A stretch of DNA of 64,000 nucleotides from Cochlodiniinecator piscidefendens. GTDB lineage: Bacteria > Pseudomonadota > Alphaproteobacteria > Rhodobacterales > Rhodobacteraceae. The stretch lies in NCBI RefSeq assembly GCF_011326755.1, contig NZ_JAAOIE010000004.1, positions 62,001 through 126,000 on the forward strand. Reading direction: 5' to 3'. This document shows positions 54,958 to 63,732 of this stretch, in pieces (the first letter of the stretch is position 1; every line of letters begins with the position of its first letter). The notes beneath the pieces were generated by a model. The model did no database searches and was not told the origin of the DNA. It saw nothing but the letters and a program-made list of their open reading frames with translations. The translations under genes were made by a program, and so were the position numbers.

Positions 54958-55034
54958 CCTCGACCGTCTGAAGCGCAGTCACATATTCCATGTCGCAAAC
55001 AGGAAGGATGTGCCACGTCGAGGCCGCTAAGTAT
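54950..55034. repeat. Long-loop inverted repeat between the LysR and aminotransferase genes
   Basis: ATACTTAGCCTCGAC at 54950-54964 is matched in reverse by GTCGAGGCCGCTAAGTAT at 55017-55034 (three extra bases CCG, otherwise perfect). The loop of about 52 bases precedes the ribosome site of the aminotransferase gene. It could be a leader structure, a processed terminator or an operator pair. Confidence 0.55.
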
Positions 55035-55059
55035 AGATAAACCATGGGAGGGTTTTGAT

Positions 55060-55995
55060 GTGTCTAGCCGGATTGCCTATGTGAACGGGGCGTTTATCCC
55101 TGAGTCCGAAGCATCCATTTCTATAAGAGATCTGGGTTTTGTCTATGGTGACAGCGTTTTCGACACATGGAGAACCTTTGGCGGTAAGCTCTTTAAGCTC
55201 GAAGAGCATATGGATCGGCTCATCGAAAGTCTTACCTACGCAAAAATTGTGATCGGTATGTCACGGGCTGAAATGATCGACGCAACCGTTGATCTTGTGG
55301 CGCGCAATTTACCGATGCTACGCTCAAATGAGGATTACTGGGTCACATTTCGGGTGACAGGCGGATTGCAGAATTTCGACGGGGAACCCGCTAGGAATCT
55401 AGGGCCGACGGTTATCATTGATTGTATTCCAATACCGTTGCGCGCTAGAGCGCCATTTTTTAAGCACGGAATCGATGCACGATTAACGGATCGATGTCGC
55501 ATAGCCCCCGGAGCCATAAGCCCGAACGCTAAGACGAACAACTATCTCAATATGATATTAGCGCAGAAGGAAATATCCGCGGATTTCCCCGGCGCATGGG
55601 CGCTGATGCCTGATCACAAGGGAAACATTGCTGAGGGTGCTGGCTGCAATTTCTTCGTAGTGCGGAACGGCGCTGTGTTCACCCCAACGACTGAATGCGT
55701 TTTGGCAGGCGTCAGTCGACAGGTGGCGATTGATCTGTGTGATGGGTTGAATATTCCTATACATGAACAAGATCTGTCATTCGATGAGGCATTTGATGCG
55801 CAAGAGGCATTTTTTACCTCGACCAGCTTATGTGTGTGCCCTGTTGCAACGTTAAACGGAAAACCTTACCCCAGTGGCGCGCCGGGGCCAGTCACAAAGC
55901 AGATTATGGATGGTTTTGCAAAACTGGTGGGAATGGATTACGTCGATCAATATCTGAGCTTTTTGTCTGATGGACCTGCGAGCACCGGGTTATGA
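55060..55995 (+). CDS. Class IV aminotransferase
   Basis: A 311-residue PLP enzyme. It starts at a GTG at 55060, with GGGAGGG in front; the ATG two bases upstream is in another frame. It shows YVNGAFIPESEASISIRDLG, FVYGDSVFDTWRTFGG, the PLP lysine in SPNAKTNNYLNMIL, EGAGCNFFVVRNG and GVSRQVAIDLC. It is a paralogue of the enzyme at 18976 but clearly different. It overlaps the DMFase-like gene by 4 bases, so the two should act together: for example, the amidohydrolase frees an amino compound and this enzyme transaminates it. The substrate is unknown. Confidence 0.87.
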   Translation: MSSRIAYVNGAFIPESEASISIRDLGFVYGDSVFDTWRTFGGKLFKLEEHMDRLIESLTYAKIVIGMSRAEMIDATVDLVARNLPMLRSNEDYWVTFRVTGGLQNFDGEPARNLGPTVIIDCIPIPLRARAPFFKHGIDARLTDRCRIAPGAISPNAKTNNYLNMILAQKEISADFPGAWALMPDHKGNIAEGAGCNFFVVRNGAVFTPTTECVLAGVSRQVAIDLCDGLNIPIHEQDLSFDEAFDAQEAFFTSTSLCVCPVATLNGKPYPSGAPGPVTKQIMDGFAKLVGMDYVDQYLSFLSDGPASTGL

Positions 55996-57611
55996 CGTTC
56001 ACCACAAAACGCCTTTTACAGAACCCGAACTTTGTTTCTCGGGGGGATGTTGCTGCGCCGGTTCATTTACGGCAGTGGTATGAAACGCCGCGTGGCGATG
56101 GAACACCCGAAGCATGGTGCTACACTGACCAGCTGTCTTATGGCGCGGGTGATATCATTCGCATTCACGCAACCAGCACCGCAGAAGATGTTCAATTTGA
56201 ACTTTGGAGTGATGGTTTGGCCTGTCGCCTTTTATGGTCTGGTGTCGCTCATTCTCGATGGGTTGAAACGCCGGAAAATGCATCTGTCGTCGGTTGCGGA
56301 TGGCCTGAAGTTTTGCAGGTTCCGGTGAATCCTGATTGGCCTTCTTGTGTGTGTCGATTGGTAATGACAGCGAGCGATGGGGCGTCAACTGAACATCTGG
56401 TCCTGATCCGCGCTGATCGAAATCAAACGCGTCGTGCTGTTTTATTGGTCGCTGACGGAACTTGGAACGCATATAATGATTGGGGCGGCTCCAACCACTA
56501 CGAAGGTGTTATAGAATCCAATAGTAATAGGTTTTCGCCAGAACTGAGCGTGCAACGACCCTACGCGTGCGGAATGGTTTCTTTGCCGGATGAAGCCCCG
56601 AGAACATTGCCGACACGACCTCCAAGTGATGATGTTCCTCTTTACCCACATATGGAATGGGCCTGGAAACACGGATATTCAAAGAAATACGCCTCTGCAG
56701 GTTGGGCGATGTATGGACGCCCCTTTGTGCACTGGGCGGAACAACACAGGTATGCGTTAGAATTTTTGAGTCAACGTGATCTGCATCGCGACCCATCGTT
56801 GTTAGAGGGTGTACCATGTGTCATCTGCGTTGGGCATGATGAATACTGGAGTAGACCTATGAGACAGGCCATTGATGAATATGTCGATGGCGGAGGCCAT
56901 GTCGCTAGGTTTGCAGGAAATTTCATGTGGCAAATTCGGTTGAGTGAAACAGGAGATCGTCAAATTTGCCACAAATACAAAGCCCGCGCCGAAGACCCAT
57001 ATTATGGGACTGATCAAATTCATCTGACGACCAACTCGTGGGAAGCGCCGGAAATCAAATACCCGGGGCGGGCAACCTTTGGGCTTGATGCGACATCGGG
57101 GCTTTACGCGGGATTTGGGGGGCTGGCCCCTCGGGGCGCAGGAGGCTTTACCATTTATCGAGAAGATCATTGGGCCTTTGTTGGTGCGCAGCTTGGATAT
57201 GGGGATATCTTGGGCGGACAGTCAAAGATTTTCGGGTATGAGGTCGATGGTCTACAATACCGCATCGAAGACGGCCTTCCGTATCCGGTACCAACGGATT
57301 ATTTACCGGAGGGTCTGGAAATTCTCGGGCTTGGCCTTGCGCGGCTGCGCGAAGATGCTTTGAGCGAAGGTGATACGCTGTTTGTTGGAGATGAGGACGC
57401 AAAGTTTATTGCAGAGATGTTCTATGAAAAAACAGATGAAGCTACGTTGGCGCGGGTAAATCGTGGATCAGGAATGATTGTCTGTTTCTCTCGGGGTGCC
57501 GGCGAAGTTTTTCATGCTGGTACAACTGAATGGGTTGCAGGGCTCGTACGTCGGGATGTCGCAGTTGAACAAGTAACCCGAAATGTACTGGATCGCTTTC
57601 TAGACCGATAA
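55992..57611 (+). CDS. N,N-dimethylformamidase large-subunit-like protein
   Basis: A 539-residue protein. It shows the DMFase beta-type C-terminal domain: LLVADGTWNAYNDWGGSNHY (about 151-170) and VICVGHDEYWSRPMRQAIDE with H282 and E284. In characterised DMFase an H-x-E motif and Tyr residues form a mononuclear iron site, so the metal site looks plausible here. The protein is shorter than the 760-residue DMFase large subunit, and no small subunit gene is next to it. It is likely a C-N hydrolase for an N-substituted amide, but DMF itself is not implied. It overlaps the aminotransferase gene by 4 bases. Confidence 0.8.
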   Translation: MTFTTKRLLQNPNFVSRGDVAAPVHLRQWYETPRGDGTPEAWCYTDQLSYGAGDIIRIHATSTAEDVQFELWSDGLACRLLWSGVAHSRWVETPENASVVGCGWPEVLQVPVNPDWPSCVCRLVMTASDGASTEHLVLIRADRNQTRRAVLLVADGTWNAYNDWGGSNHYEGVIESNSNRFSPELSVQRPYACGMVSLPDEAPRTLPTRPPSDDVPLYPHMEWAWKHGYSKKYASAGWAMYGRPFVHWAEQHRYALEFLSQRDLHRDPSLLEGVPCVICVGHDEYWSRPMRQAIDEYVDGGGHVARFAGNFMWQIRLSETGDRQICHKYKARAEDPYYGTDQIHLTTNSWEAPEIKYPGRATFGLDATSGLYAGFGGLAPRGAGGFTIYREDHWAFVGAQLGYGDILGGQSKIFGYEVDGLQYRIEDGLPYPVPTDYLPEGLEILGLGLARLREDALSEGDTLFVGDEDAKFIAEMFYEKTDEATLARVNRGSGMIVCFSRGAGEVFHAGTTEWVAGLVRRDVAVEQVTRNVLDRFLDR

Positions 57612-57658
57612 AACAAATGGTGCTGACGTCGATGAGGTGTACGAAGAATTCAGGCTCT

Positions 57659-57704
57659 AGCGGGCCACTTAGACACATAAAGTTCTATAGTTAAGTGGCC
57701 CGCT
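57659..57704 (+). terminator. Hairpin terminator after the DMFase-like gene
   Basis: AGCGGGCCACTTA and TAAGTGGCCCGCT are perfect 13-bp inverted copies around a 20-base loop. The plus strand continues TAAGCGGTTTTG. It separates the convergent importer operon. Confidence 0.75.
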
Positions 57705-57717
57705 TAAGCGGTTTTGA

Positions 57718-59352
57718 TCAGATAGAAGCTGACTTTCGCGCCTCTAGCGTGTTGTTAAGCCAATCCGGGTCCATCTCGGGCACAGAAGACAGCAATAAAT
57801 CCGTATATGGAGCATGAGGCGGTGTGAATATTTCGTCTTTGCTGCCTTGCTCAACAATCTTGCCCATCTGCATGACAACCACATCGTCTGCGATGGCGCG
57901 CACAGTCGAAATATCGTGAGTGATGAACATGTAGGCGAGATTGTATTCGTTTTGCAGTTTATCGAGCAATTTCAGGATTTCCTCAGCGACCAGCTGATCC
58001 AACGCTGAAGTGACTTCGTCACAAATGATAAACTTGGGATTTGCCGCCAATGCGCGCGCAATGCCGATCCGCTGTTTTTGCCCGCCTGATAATTCTGACG
58101 GCAATCGATCCATGTAAATGTCGGGTTCCAGCTCAATCGCTGATAACAACGCCCTGACTTCTTCGGTGAGCGCATGCCCACGTAAACCGCGATAAAATTG
58201 CATGGGTCTGCCGATGATGTCGCGAATGCGTTGTTTTGGGTTCAGTGCGGTATCAGCCATTTGATAAATCATCTGCGAGGCGCGCAACTGATCTTTTGTT
58301 CTATTCGCGTATTTGTCGGGTAATGGTGCGCCGTCCAATATGATTTCACCGCTGATAGGTGGCAACAACCCTGTAATTGTACGGGCCACTGTTGATTTCC
58401 CAGATCCACTTTCGCCGACAACAGCGACAGTACGCCCAGCATGAAAATCGATTGAAATATCTTCAAGCACAGGTCGTGGCATGCCCGGGTATTGCGCCGT
58501 GATGTTGCGCAATGACAATACGGGTTCAGTTCCCTTTTTTACGGCGGGTTTTGCGGGGGCCGTGAATGAACGAACGGCCCATAGGCTTTTGGTGTAGTCT
58601 TCTTGCGGATCGGATAGCATTGTACGCGTAGGGGCCTCTTCGACCAACTCGCCATGGCGCAAGACCATGATTTGGTCCGCCATTTGCGCCACAACAGCCA
58701 AATCATGCGTGATATAAATGGCTGATGTTCCAAATTCGTCAACAATGTCCCGTATAGCGCTGAGAACTTCGATCTGAGTCGTTACATCAAGCGCTGTTGT
58801 TGGTTCATCAAAGATGATCAGATCTGGCCGACACGCCATTGCCATGGCCGTCATTGCGCGTTGCAACTGACCGCCTGACACCTGATGCGGATATCGAAAC
58901 CCGATGGTCTCCGGGTCGGGAAGGCGCAATTTACGGTATAATGTTATGGCGTCTTCTTCTGCTTCTGAGCGGCTGCTTACTTGTTTAAGAACCGGAAACT
59001 CAGTGTGTTGGCTCATCAATTTGTAAGCGGGGTTAAAGCTTGCTGCGGCGGATTGCGCGACATAGGCAATACGTGTTGAACGCAAATTGCGCCGTGTTGC
59101 ACGATCAGCGCCCAACAGTTCGATCCCATCGAAATGCACCGTGCCGCCCGAAAACCGGCACCCATCTCGGGCAAAACCCATCGCCGCAAGTCCAAGTGTT
59201 GATTTACCTGCGCCGCTTTCTCCGATGAGGCCAAGAACCTGACCGCGACCTAAGTTCAAATTGAGACCCTTAACAATCGGGTTCCATTCGTCTTGTGCGC
59301 GTCCTTCGATCACCAGATCGCGGATTTGCAGAAGTGGGGTTGTATCTGTCAT
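57718..59352 (-). CDS. Peptide-type ABC importer ATPase, two domains fused (DppD-DppF-like)
   Basis: A 544-residue fusion of two nucleotide-binding domains. The first has Walker A GESGAGKSTLGLAAMG, signature VSGGQLQRAM, Walker B LIIFDEPTTALD; the second has GESGSGKSTVARTITG, LSGGQKQRIGIARA and FIICDEVTSALD. Both ATP sites look complete. It powers the two permeases encoded upstream. Single-chain fusions like this occur in many alphaproteobacterial dipeptide/opine/nickel-type importers. It is the last gene of the operon that begins at 63675. Confidence 0.95.
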   Translation of the reverse strand: MTDTTPLLQIRDLVIEGRAQDEWNPIVKGLNLNLGRGQVLGLIGESGAGKSTLGLAAMGFARDGCRFSGGTVHFDGIELLGADRATRRNLRSTRIAYVAQSAAASFNPAYKLMSQHTEFPVLKQVSSRSEAEEDAITLYRKLRLPDPETIGFRYPHQVSGGQLQRAMTAMAMACRPDLIIFDEPTTALDVTTQIEVLSAIRDIVDEFGTSAIYITHDLAVVAQMADQIMVLRHGELVEEAPTRTMLSDPQEDYTKSLWAVRSFTAPAKPAVKKGTEPVLSLRNITAQYPGMPRPVLEDISIDFHAGRTVAVVGESGSGKSTVARTITGLLPPISGEIILDGAPLPDKYANRTKDQLRASQMIYQMADTALNPKQRIRDIIGRPMQFYRGLRGHALTEEVRALLSAIELEPDIYMDRLPSELSGGQKQRIGIARALAANPKFIICDEVTSALDQLVAEEILKLLDKLQNEYNLAYMFITHDISTVRAIADDVVVMQMGKIVEQGSKDEIFTPPHAPYTDLLLSSVPEMDPDWLNNTLEARKSASI

Positions 59353-59364
59353 GGTTGGTTCCCC

Positions 59365-60192
59365 TTAGTCCTTCAGTCCGCTGGCTTTGTGAAGCATCCA
59401 GTCGACAATAAAATTCACGGCAACAGTCAATAAGCCGATAGCAGAAGCCGGGATAAGTGGCGTTAAATCCCCGAATGTAATCAGTGACGCATTTTCGCGT
59501 ACCATTGACCCCCAATCAGCTGCGGGTGGTTGAATGCCAAGACCCAGAAAGCTAAGGCCAGAAATTGTAAGAAACACAAAGCAAAACCGAAGGCCAAATT
59601 CAGCAACCAATGGCGGGGCAGCATTTGGCAGGATTTCCCGGCTCATGACCCACCACAGACCTTCGCCACGAATACGGGCGGCTTCGACATAATCCATAAC
59701 GACGATGCCCATGGCCACGGCTCGGGCAATCCGAAAGACAAAGGTCGAGTAAATCAGCGCAATTACGCCAATAAGGCTGTAAACGGATGTACCAAGAATA
59801 GTCAGAAGTAGGAGCGCAAAGATCAATGTTGGAATGGAAATAACCACATCCACTGCGCGTGAAATTACCTGATCTACCCAACCCTGAAGTGTTGCGGATA
59901 AAAAGGCTGCAACACATCCTATGAAAAAGGCCAAAAGGGTGGTGATCAATGCAATCCCGATTGTATTGCGAGCGCCATAGATCATGCGCGTTGCCATGTC
60001 ACGGCCGAGTGAATCTGTCCCAAGCCAATATTCGGAAGACCAAGGTTCAAACTCATAAGCGACGATTTCGCTTTCGCCATATGGGGCCAGGATAGGCGCA
60101 AAAACGGCGACGATGATATATAGGGTGATCACCAACATACCAAACAGCGCAGTTGGCGGGATTTTTCGGATTTCATGTAAAGCTGCGTGCAT
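59365..60192 (-). CDS. Peptide-type ABC importer permease (DppC-like)
   Basis: A 275-residue membrane protein with six predicted segments and the family blocks YWLGTDSLGRDMATRMIYGA and the coupling-helix region YVEAARIRGEGLWWVMSREI ending LPNAAPPLV. Other marks are the GLSFLGLGIQPPAADWGSM motif and a short cytoplasmic N-terminus, both DppC-like. It is encoded between its partner permease (4-base gap) and the ATPase (12-base gap). Confidence 0.94.
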   Translation of the reverse strand: MHAALHEIRKIPPTALFGMLVITLYIIVAVFAPILAPYGESEIVAYEFEPWSSEYWLGTDSLGRDMATRMIYGARNTIGIALITTLLAFFIGCVAAFLSATLQGWVDQVISRAVDVVISIPTLIFALLLLTILGTSVYSLIGVIALIYSTFVFRIARAVAMGIVVMDYVEAARIRGEGLWWVMSREILPNAAPPLVAEFGLRFCFVFLTISGLSFLGLGIQPPAADWGSMVRENASLITFGDLTPLIPASAIGLLTVAVNFIVDWMLHKASGLKD

Positions 60193-60196
60193 GGTC

Positions 60197-61153
60197 TTAC
60201 TTCCGGTGCATCAGGCGAGGGTTTGACGCGATCGAAATCAGGTCAGACGCAAGATTAAAGAGAATATATGTGGCGGAAAAGATCAGGCAGGCGGCCTGCA
60301 CGACGGTGAAATCCCGCTTTGAAACGCTATCGACCAAAAGCTGCCCAAGCCCAGGGTAAACAAATACCACTTCGACAATCACAACACCCACGATCAGATA
60401 CGCAAGATTGATTGCGATCACGGTCACAATGGGGGCGATGGCATTAGGTAGGGCATGGCGGACAATGGTTCTGGCTGGGCTCGCGCCTTTAAGGCGGGCC
60501 ATTTCAATATATGGTAAAGCCAATAGATTTATCAGTGACGCCCGTGTCATACGCATCATATGCGCGGTGACAATCAAGGTAAGTGTCAGCGCTGGTAAGA
60601 ATGTTCTATGCAGGCGTTCGCCTAGGCCAGCATCATGCGATAGGTTGGTTATTGATGGAAACCATGCCAGTTCGACCGAGAAGATAAACACCAGAATATA
60701 GGCCACGAAAAATTCAGGTACCGAAATCGCTGTCAAAGAGACAATATTGATTGCTCTGTCGAGGGGGGTGCCGCGATAAAGGGCGGTGATCACACCAAGG
60801 CATACCGCAAGTGGCACCGAGATCAGAGCAGCAAATCCAGCAAGAAAGAATGTGTTATACAGGCGTTCTGACAATAGTTCTGTAATAGAAGCACCTGAGA
60901 TCAGAGAAGTGCCCAGATCACCCTGCAGAATTGCGCCTAGCCAATTTAGGTATCTGGTGTGCATTGGCAGATCCAGACCGAGCTTTTGTCGGAATGCTGC
61001 CAGCGTTTCAGGGGTTGCTGATTGGCCAAGGACCTGTTGTGCGACGTCCCCAGGCAGCAATTCAATTGAGATGAATATCACCAGAGAAACGACAAAGAGC
61101 GTCAGCAAGCCGAGAGCAAGGCGCTGGATTACGAGTTTGATAAGGGGGTGCAT
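60197..61153 (-). CDS. Peptide-type ABC importer permease (DppB-like)
   Basis: Started at 61153 (MHPLIKLVIQRLALGLLTLF), giving 318 residues; the frame upstream to 61234 overlaps the SBP end and is not needed. It shows the DppB N-terminus, SLVIFISIELLPGDVAQQVL, QKLGLDLPMHTRYLNWLG, and the EMARLKGASPARTIVRHALP coupling loop. Six membrane segments are likely. Together with the DppC-like protein it forms the channel. Confidence 0.94.
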   Translation of the reverse strand: MHPLIKLVIQRLALGLLTLFVVSLVIFISIELLPGDVAQQVLGQSATPETLAAFRQKLGLDLPMHTRYLNWLGAILQGDLGTSLISGASITELLSERLYNTFFLAGFAALISVPLAVCLGVITALYRGTPLDRAINIVSLTAISVPEFFVAYILVFIFSVELAWFPSITNLSHDAGLGERLHRTFLPALTLTLIVTAHMMRMTRASLINLLALPYIEMARLKGASPARTIVRHALPNAIAPIVTVIAINLAYLIVGVVIVEVVFVYPGLGQLLVDSVSKRDFTVVQAACLIFSATYILFNLASDLISIASNPRLMHRK

Positions 61154-61221
61154 TAGGTTCCCAGACCTGAAAGCGAAAGGCAGTCCGGTGGCGACTGATC
61201 GCCACCGGGATGATTGGTAAA

Positions 61222-62775
61222 TTAGACGGCCCACCAGCGTTCGATGGCTTTGTACCCATCAAGCGACCAGTTCGATGCAACGTTCTCGCTGTGGGCAACA
61301 CCTGTACGGCGCGCATAAACAAAGTTGCGGAAGAACGGGATCACGGACCCACCTTCATCGCGCAAGATCACTTGCATATCGCTATACATTTGCCCGCGCT
61401 TCGCTTCGTCCAATTCAGATCTTGCTGCGATCATGAGTTGTTGGAATTGATCATGGTTGAATTGGGATTCATTCCAATCTGCATTCTGAGCGTATGCTGT
61501 TGCGAAGATCATATCCGGAACTGGGCGTGCACCCCATGACCCGGTGAAGAAGGGTTTCTTCATCCAGACATCAGACCAATACCCATCACCCGGTTCACGG
61601 GCAACTTGAACATCAATACCCGCAGGCGCCGCATGTTCGCGGTACAGCGTGACAGCATCAACAGCACCTGCAAACAGGGAATCTGATACGCTCAAGCTTA
61701 CGCTCAGGTTATCCAAGCCCGCTTGGGTAAGGTGATATTTGGCTCTGTCAGGGTCATAAGCCCGCTGTTCGATGCTTGGATCAAAATAGGGCATGGTTGG
61801 CGCAATCGGGTGGTCGTTTGCAACGGTACCATGGCCGCGCAAGACGCGATCAACCAATGCTTCGCGATCGACACCGTATTTCAACGCAAGGCGTACGTCC
61901 CGATTGTTGAACGGTTCAACACCTGATTGCATTGCGAATGTTGGATGGAAGCCGCCTGAGATAGATTCAATTGCGATGTTTTCATCACGGCCCAATTGCG
62001 ACAATGTACGATATTCTGCAGATTGAACTGCATCAATTTCGCCGGTCACAAGTGCAGTTGTTGCAGCGGCTGAATCTGAGATAAGAAGCACTTCGACGGT
62101 ATCAAAGTGAGCAGCATTTTCTTTCCAGTAATCCGGGTTACGCTGCAGTACAGTTTTGATACCTGGATTCCAGTCTGCCAAAGTATACCCACCGGTCCCA
62201 ACACCAGACATATCAAGTAGACCATCTGCGCCGACTGGCATAATTTGGAAATGGTAGTCTGACAGGATGAATGGGAAATCGGCATTTGGTGCATCGAGTG
62301 TGATGCGTACTGCGCTGTCACCTTCAGCTGAGATGTCTGTTACACCAGCAAGCAATGACTTGGCGCCAGATGTACTATCTTCGCCACGGTGGAGATTCAG
62401 CGAGGCAATAACATCTTCAGGAGACAGGGATTTTCCGTTGTGGAATGTTACGCCTTGGCGAAGTTGAAAAATCCACGTGGCCGCATCGTCAGATGACCAG
62501 CTCGTCGCCAGTTCTGGGTGTAATGCATTGTCAGAGCCAATTTCCGTCAGATTGTTGCGCAGAGCCCAACCAACCATAATTTGCTGAGAGCCATTGGCCT
62601 CTGCGGGGTTTAGGGTGTCGGTGGTGCCGCCTTGGTTTACAGACAGACGGAAAGTACCGCCTTTTTGCGCCTGCGCTCGAAGTGGTAGTGGCATATGTGC
62701 CAAACCCACTGCCGCTGCAGAGCCCGCCAAAAAGCCCCGACGGCCGATTGATCCGTTTAGAAGTTTCAGTGTCAT
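61222..62775 (-). CDS. Peptide-type ABC importer solute-binding protein (SBP family 5)
   Basis: A 517-residue periplasmic binding protein. The N-terminus GSIGRRGFLAGSAAAVGLAH is a twin-arginine signal, so it is exported folded. Mature features include DTLNPAEANGSQQIMVGWAL, ATWIFQLRQGVTFHNGKSLS (family-5 signature) and RDVRLALKYGVDREALVDRV. The ligand could be a peptide, opine or amine; family 5 is too broad to tell. It lies 33 bases downstream of the 2OG-oxygenase gene. Confidence 0.94.
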   Translation of the reverse strand: MTLKLLNGSIGRRGFLAGSAAAVGLAHMPLPLRAQAQKGGTFRLSVNQGGTTDTLNPAEANGSQQIMVGWALRNNLTEIGSDNALHPELATSWSSDDAATWIFQLRQGVTFHNGKSLSPEDVIASLNLHRGEDSTSGAKSLLAGVTDISAEGDSAVRITLDAPNADFPFILSDYHFQIMPVGADGLLDMSGVGTGGYTLADWNPGIKTVLQRNPDYWKENAAHFDTVEVLLISDSAAATTALVTGEIDAVQSAEYRTLSQLGRDENIAIESISGGFHPTFAMQSGVEPFNNRDVRLALKYGVDREALVDRVLRGHGTVANDHPIAPTMPYFDPSIEQRAYDPDRAKYHLTQAGLDNLSVSLSVSDSLFAGAVDAVTLYREHAAPAGIDVQVAREPGDGYWSDVWMKKPFFTGSWGARPVPDMIFATAYAQNADWNESQFNHDQFQQLMIAARSELDEAKRGQMYSDMQVILRDEGGSVIPFFRNFVYARRTGVAHSENVASNWSLDGYKAIERWWAV

Positions 62776-62808
62776 GGAAATAGTCTCCGTTGTTGGATGC
62801 GAGACGGC

Positions 62809-63675
62809 TTAGGCCGTTCGTTTGTCGCGCGCATAGTGTTCTGGTGCTGCTTCGCCCCAAATGCGAATAGCTTTGTCAGATGTTGTGATGTCGTGCGGAT
62901 CGGATACGTAGCTAAGCAACAGGCTTTGTCGCTCTTTGCCTTTCGGGGCAGTTACGCGGTGCAGAGTGTAGCCACCTTTGAATAGCTGCAAGTCACCGGG
63001 CCGTAGGACCAGCGAACGCAGATCGTCGCGTTTACCGTCAAGCACTGCACGTACCTGATCATAATTCTCATCGTCGACGCTTCGTAGGTTGGGAACATAT
63101 TCGAATTCGCCACCCTGTGCAGATTGCTTTAGCCCAAGCGAAACCGTGAATTCGTTGTTATCAAAGTGCCATGCAAATTCGCAGCCATCTGGTTGAACAT
63201 TCACGTTCACGCTGCCGTATGGGTCGCGGTAGGTATAGAGATGTTCATAGCCCAATGCATGAGCGACAAACCGACAAAGATCCTGATTTTGAAAAATGGC
63301 CCAGATGACTCCGTCGCGCGGAAACAAATCTGCACGTACCATACCGTGGCGCCGGGGGGAGAAACGTTTAAGCGGGTGATCTTCTGGCGTTTCTGCCGGT
63401 GCTTCGGAAAAATACGGGTTCAGGTTGGCTGAATGAAATACAGCCTGATCGCTTAGGCCCGTGGCCTCTTCTTGCATCTTTGCGACGATTTCTGGCCGGA
63501 TGAAATCATCAAGCTTTGCGCAGTTTACGCCATCTAATCCGTGGCGTGCCAGCTTTAGCAAATCTTGAAAGCCTTTGCTCTCTGGCTGATCAATCGGGTA
63601 TTGTGTCGTATCAAAAAGCTGATGCGTCGTATATTGCAATTCAGATGGTGGTGTTTGCGTAGTTTGAAGCGTCAC
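62809..63675 (-). CDS. BesD/HalD-like Fe(II)/2-oxoglutarate-dependent oxygenase
   Basis: A 288-residue double-stranded beta-helix enzyme. The iron triad is readable: H170-F-D172 in EFAWHFDNNEFTVSLGL and H239 in GGYTLHRVTAP, with R249 placed to bind 2-oxoglutarate. Because position 172 is Asp, the halide site of BesD-type halogenases (Gly there) is absent, so hydroxylation is expected. This group acts on free amino acids in the known cases. It starts at GTG 63675 after GGGAGGATAG, the best ribosome site in the operon. It leads the operon, ahead of the binding protein and importer, which suggests that its substrate is the imported compound. Confidence 0.8.
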   Translation of the reverse strand: MTLQTTQTPPSELQYTTHQLFDTTQYPIDQPESKGFQDLLKLARHGLDGVNCAKLDDFIRPEIVAKMQEEATGLSDQAVFHSANLNPYFSEAPAETPEDHPLKRFSPRRHGMVRADLFPRDGVIWAIFQNQDLCRFVAHALGYEHLYTYRDPYGSVNVNVQPDGCEFAWHFDNNEFTVSLGLKQSAQGGEFEYVPNLRSVDDENYDQVRAVLDGKRDDLRSLVLRPGDLQLFKGGYTLHRVTAPKGKERQSLLLSYVSDPHDITTSDKAIRIWGEAAPEHYARDKRTA

Positions 63676-63699
63676 TCTCTATCCTCCCGAAAATTCAGA

Positions 63700-63732
63700 C
63701 AATTGTACCCAGTCGAACTGGGACCCCAATTG
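63700..63732. promoter_or_regulatory. Palindromic operator-like site before the oxygenase-importer operon
   Basis: CCCAGT-CGA-ACTGGG (63708-63722) is a perfect palindrome. CAATTG at 63700-63705 and again at 63727-63732 brackets it. It lies 25 to 57 bases upstream of the GTG start of the operon, where a repressor would overlap the promoter. No regulator gene is adjacent in the window. Confidence 0.55.
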
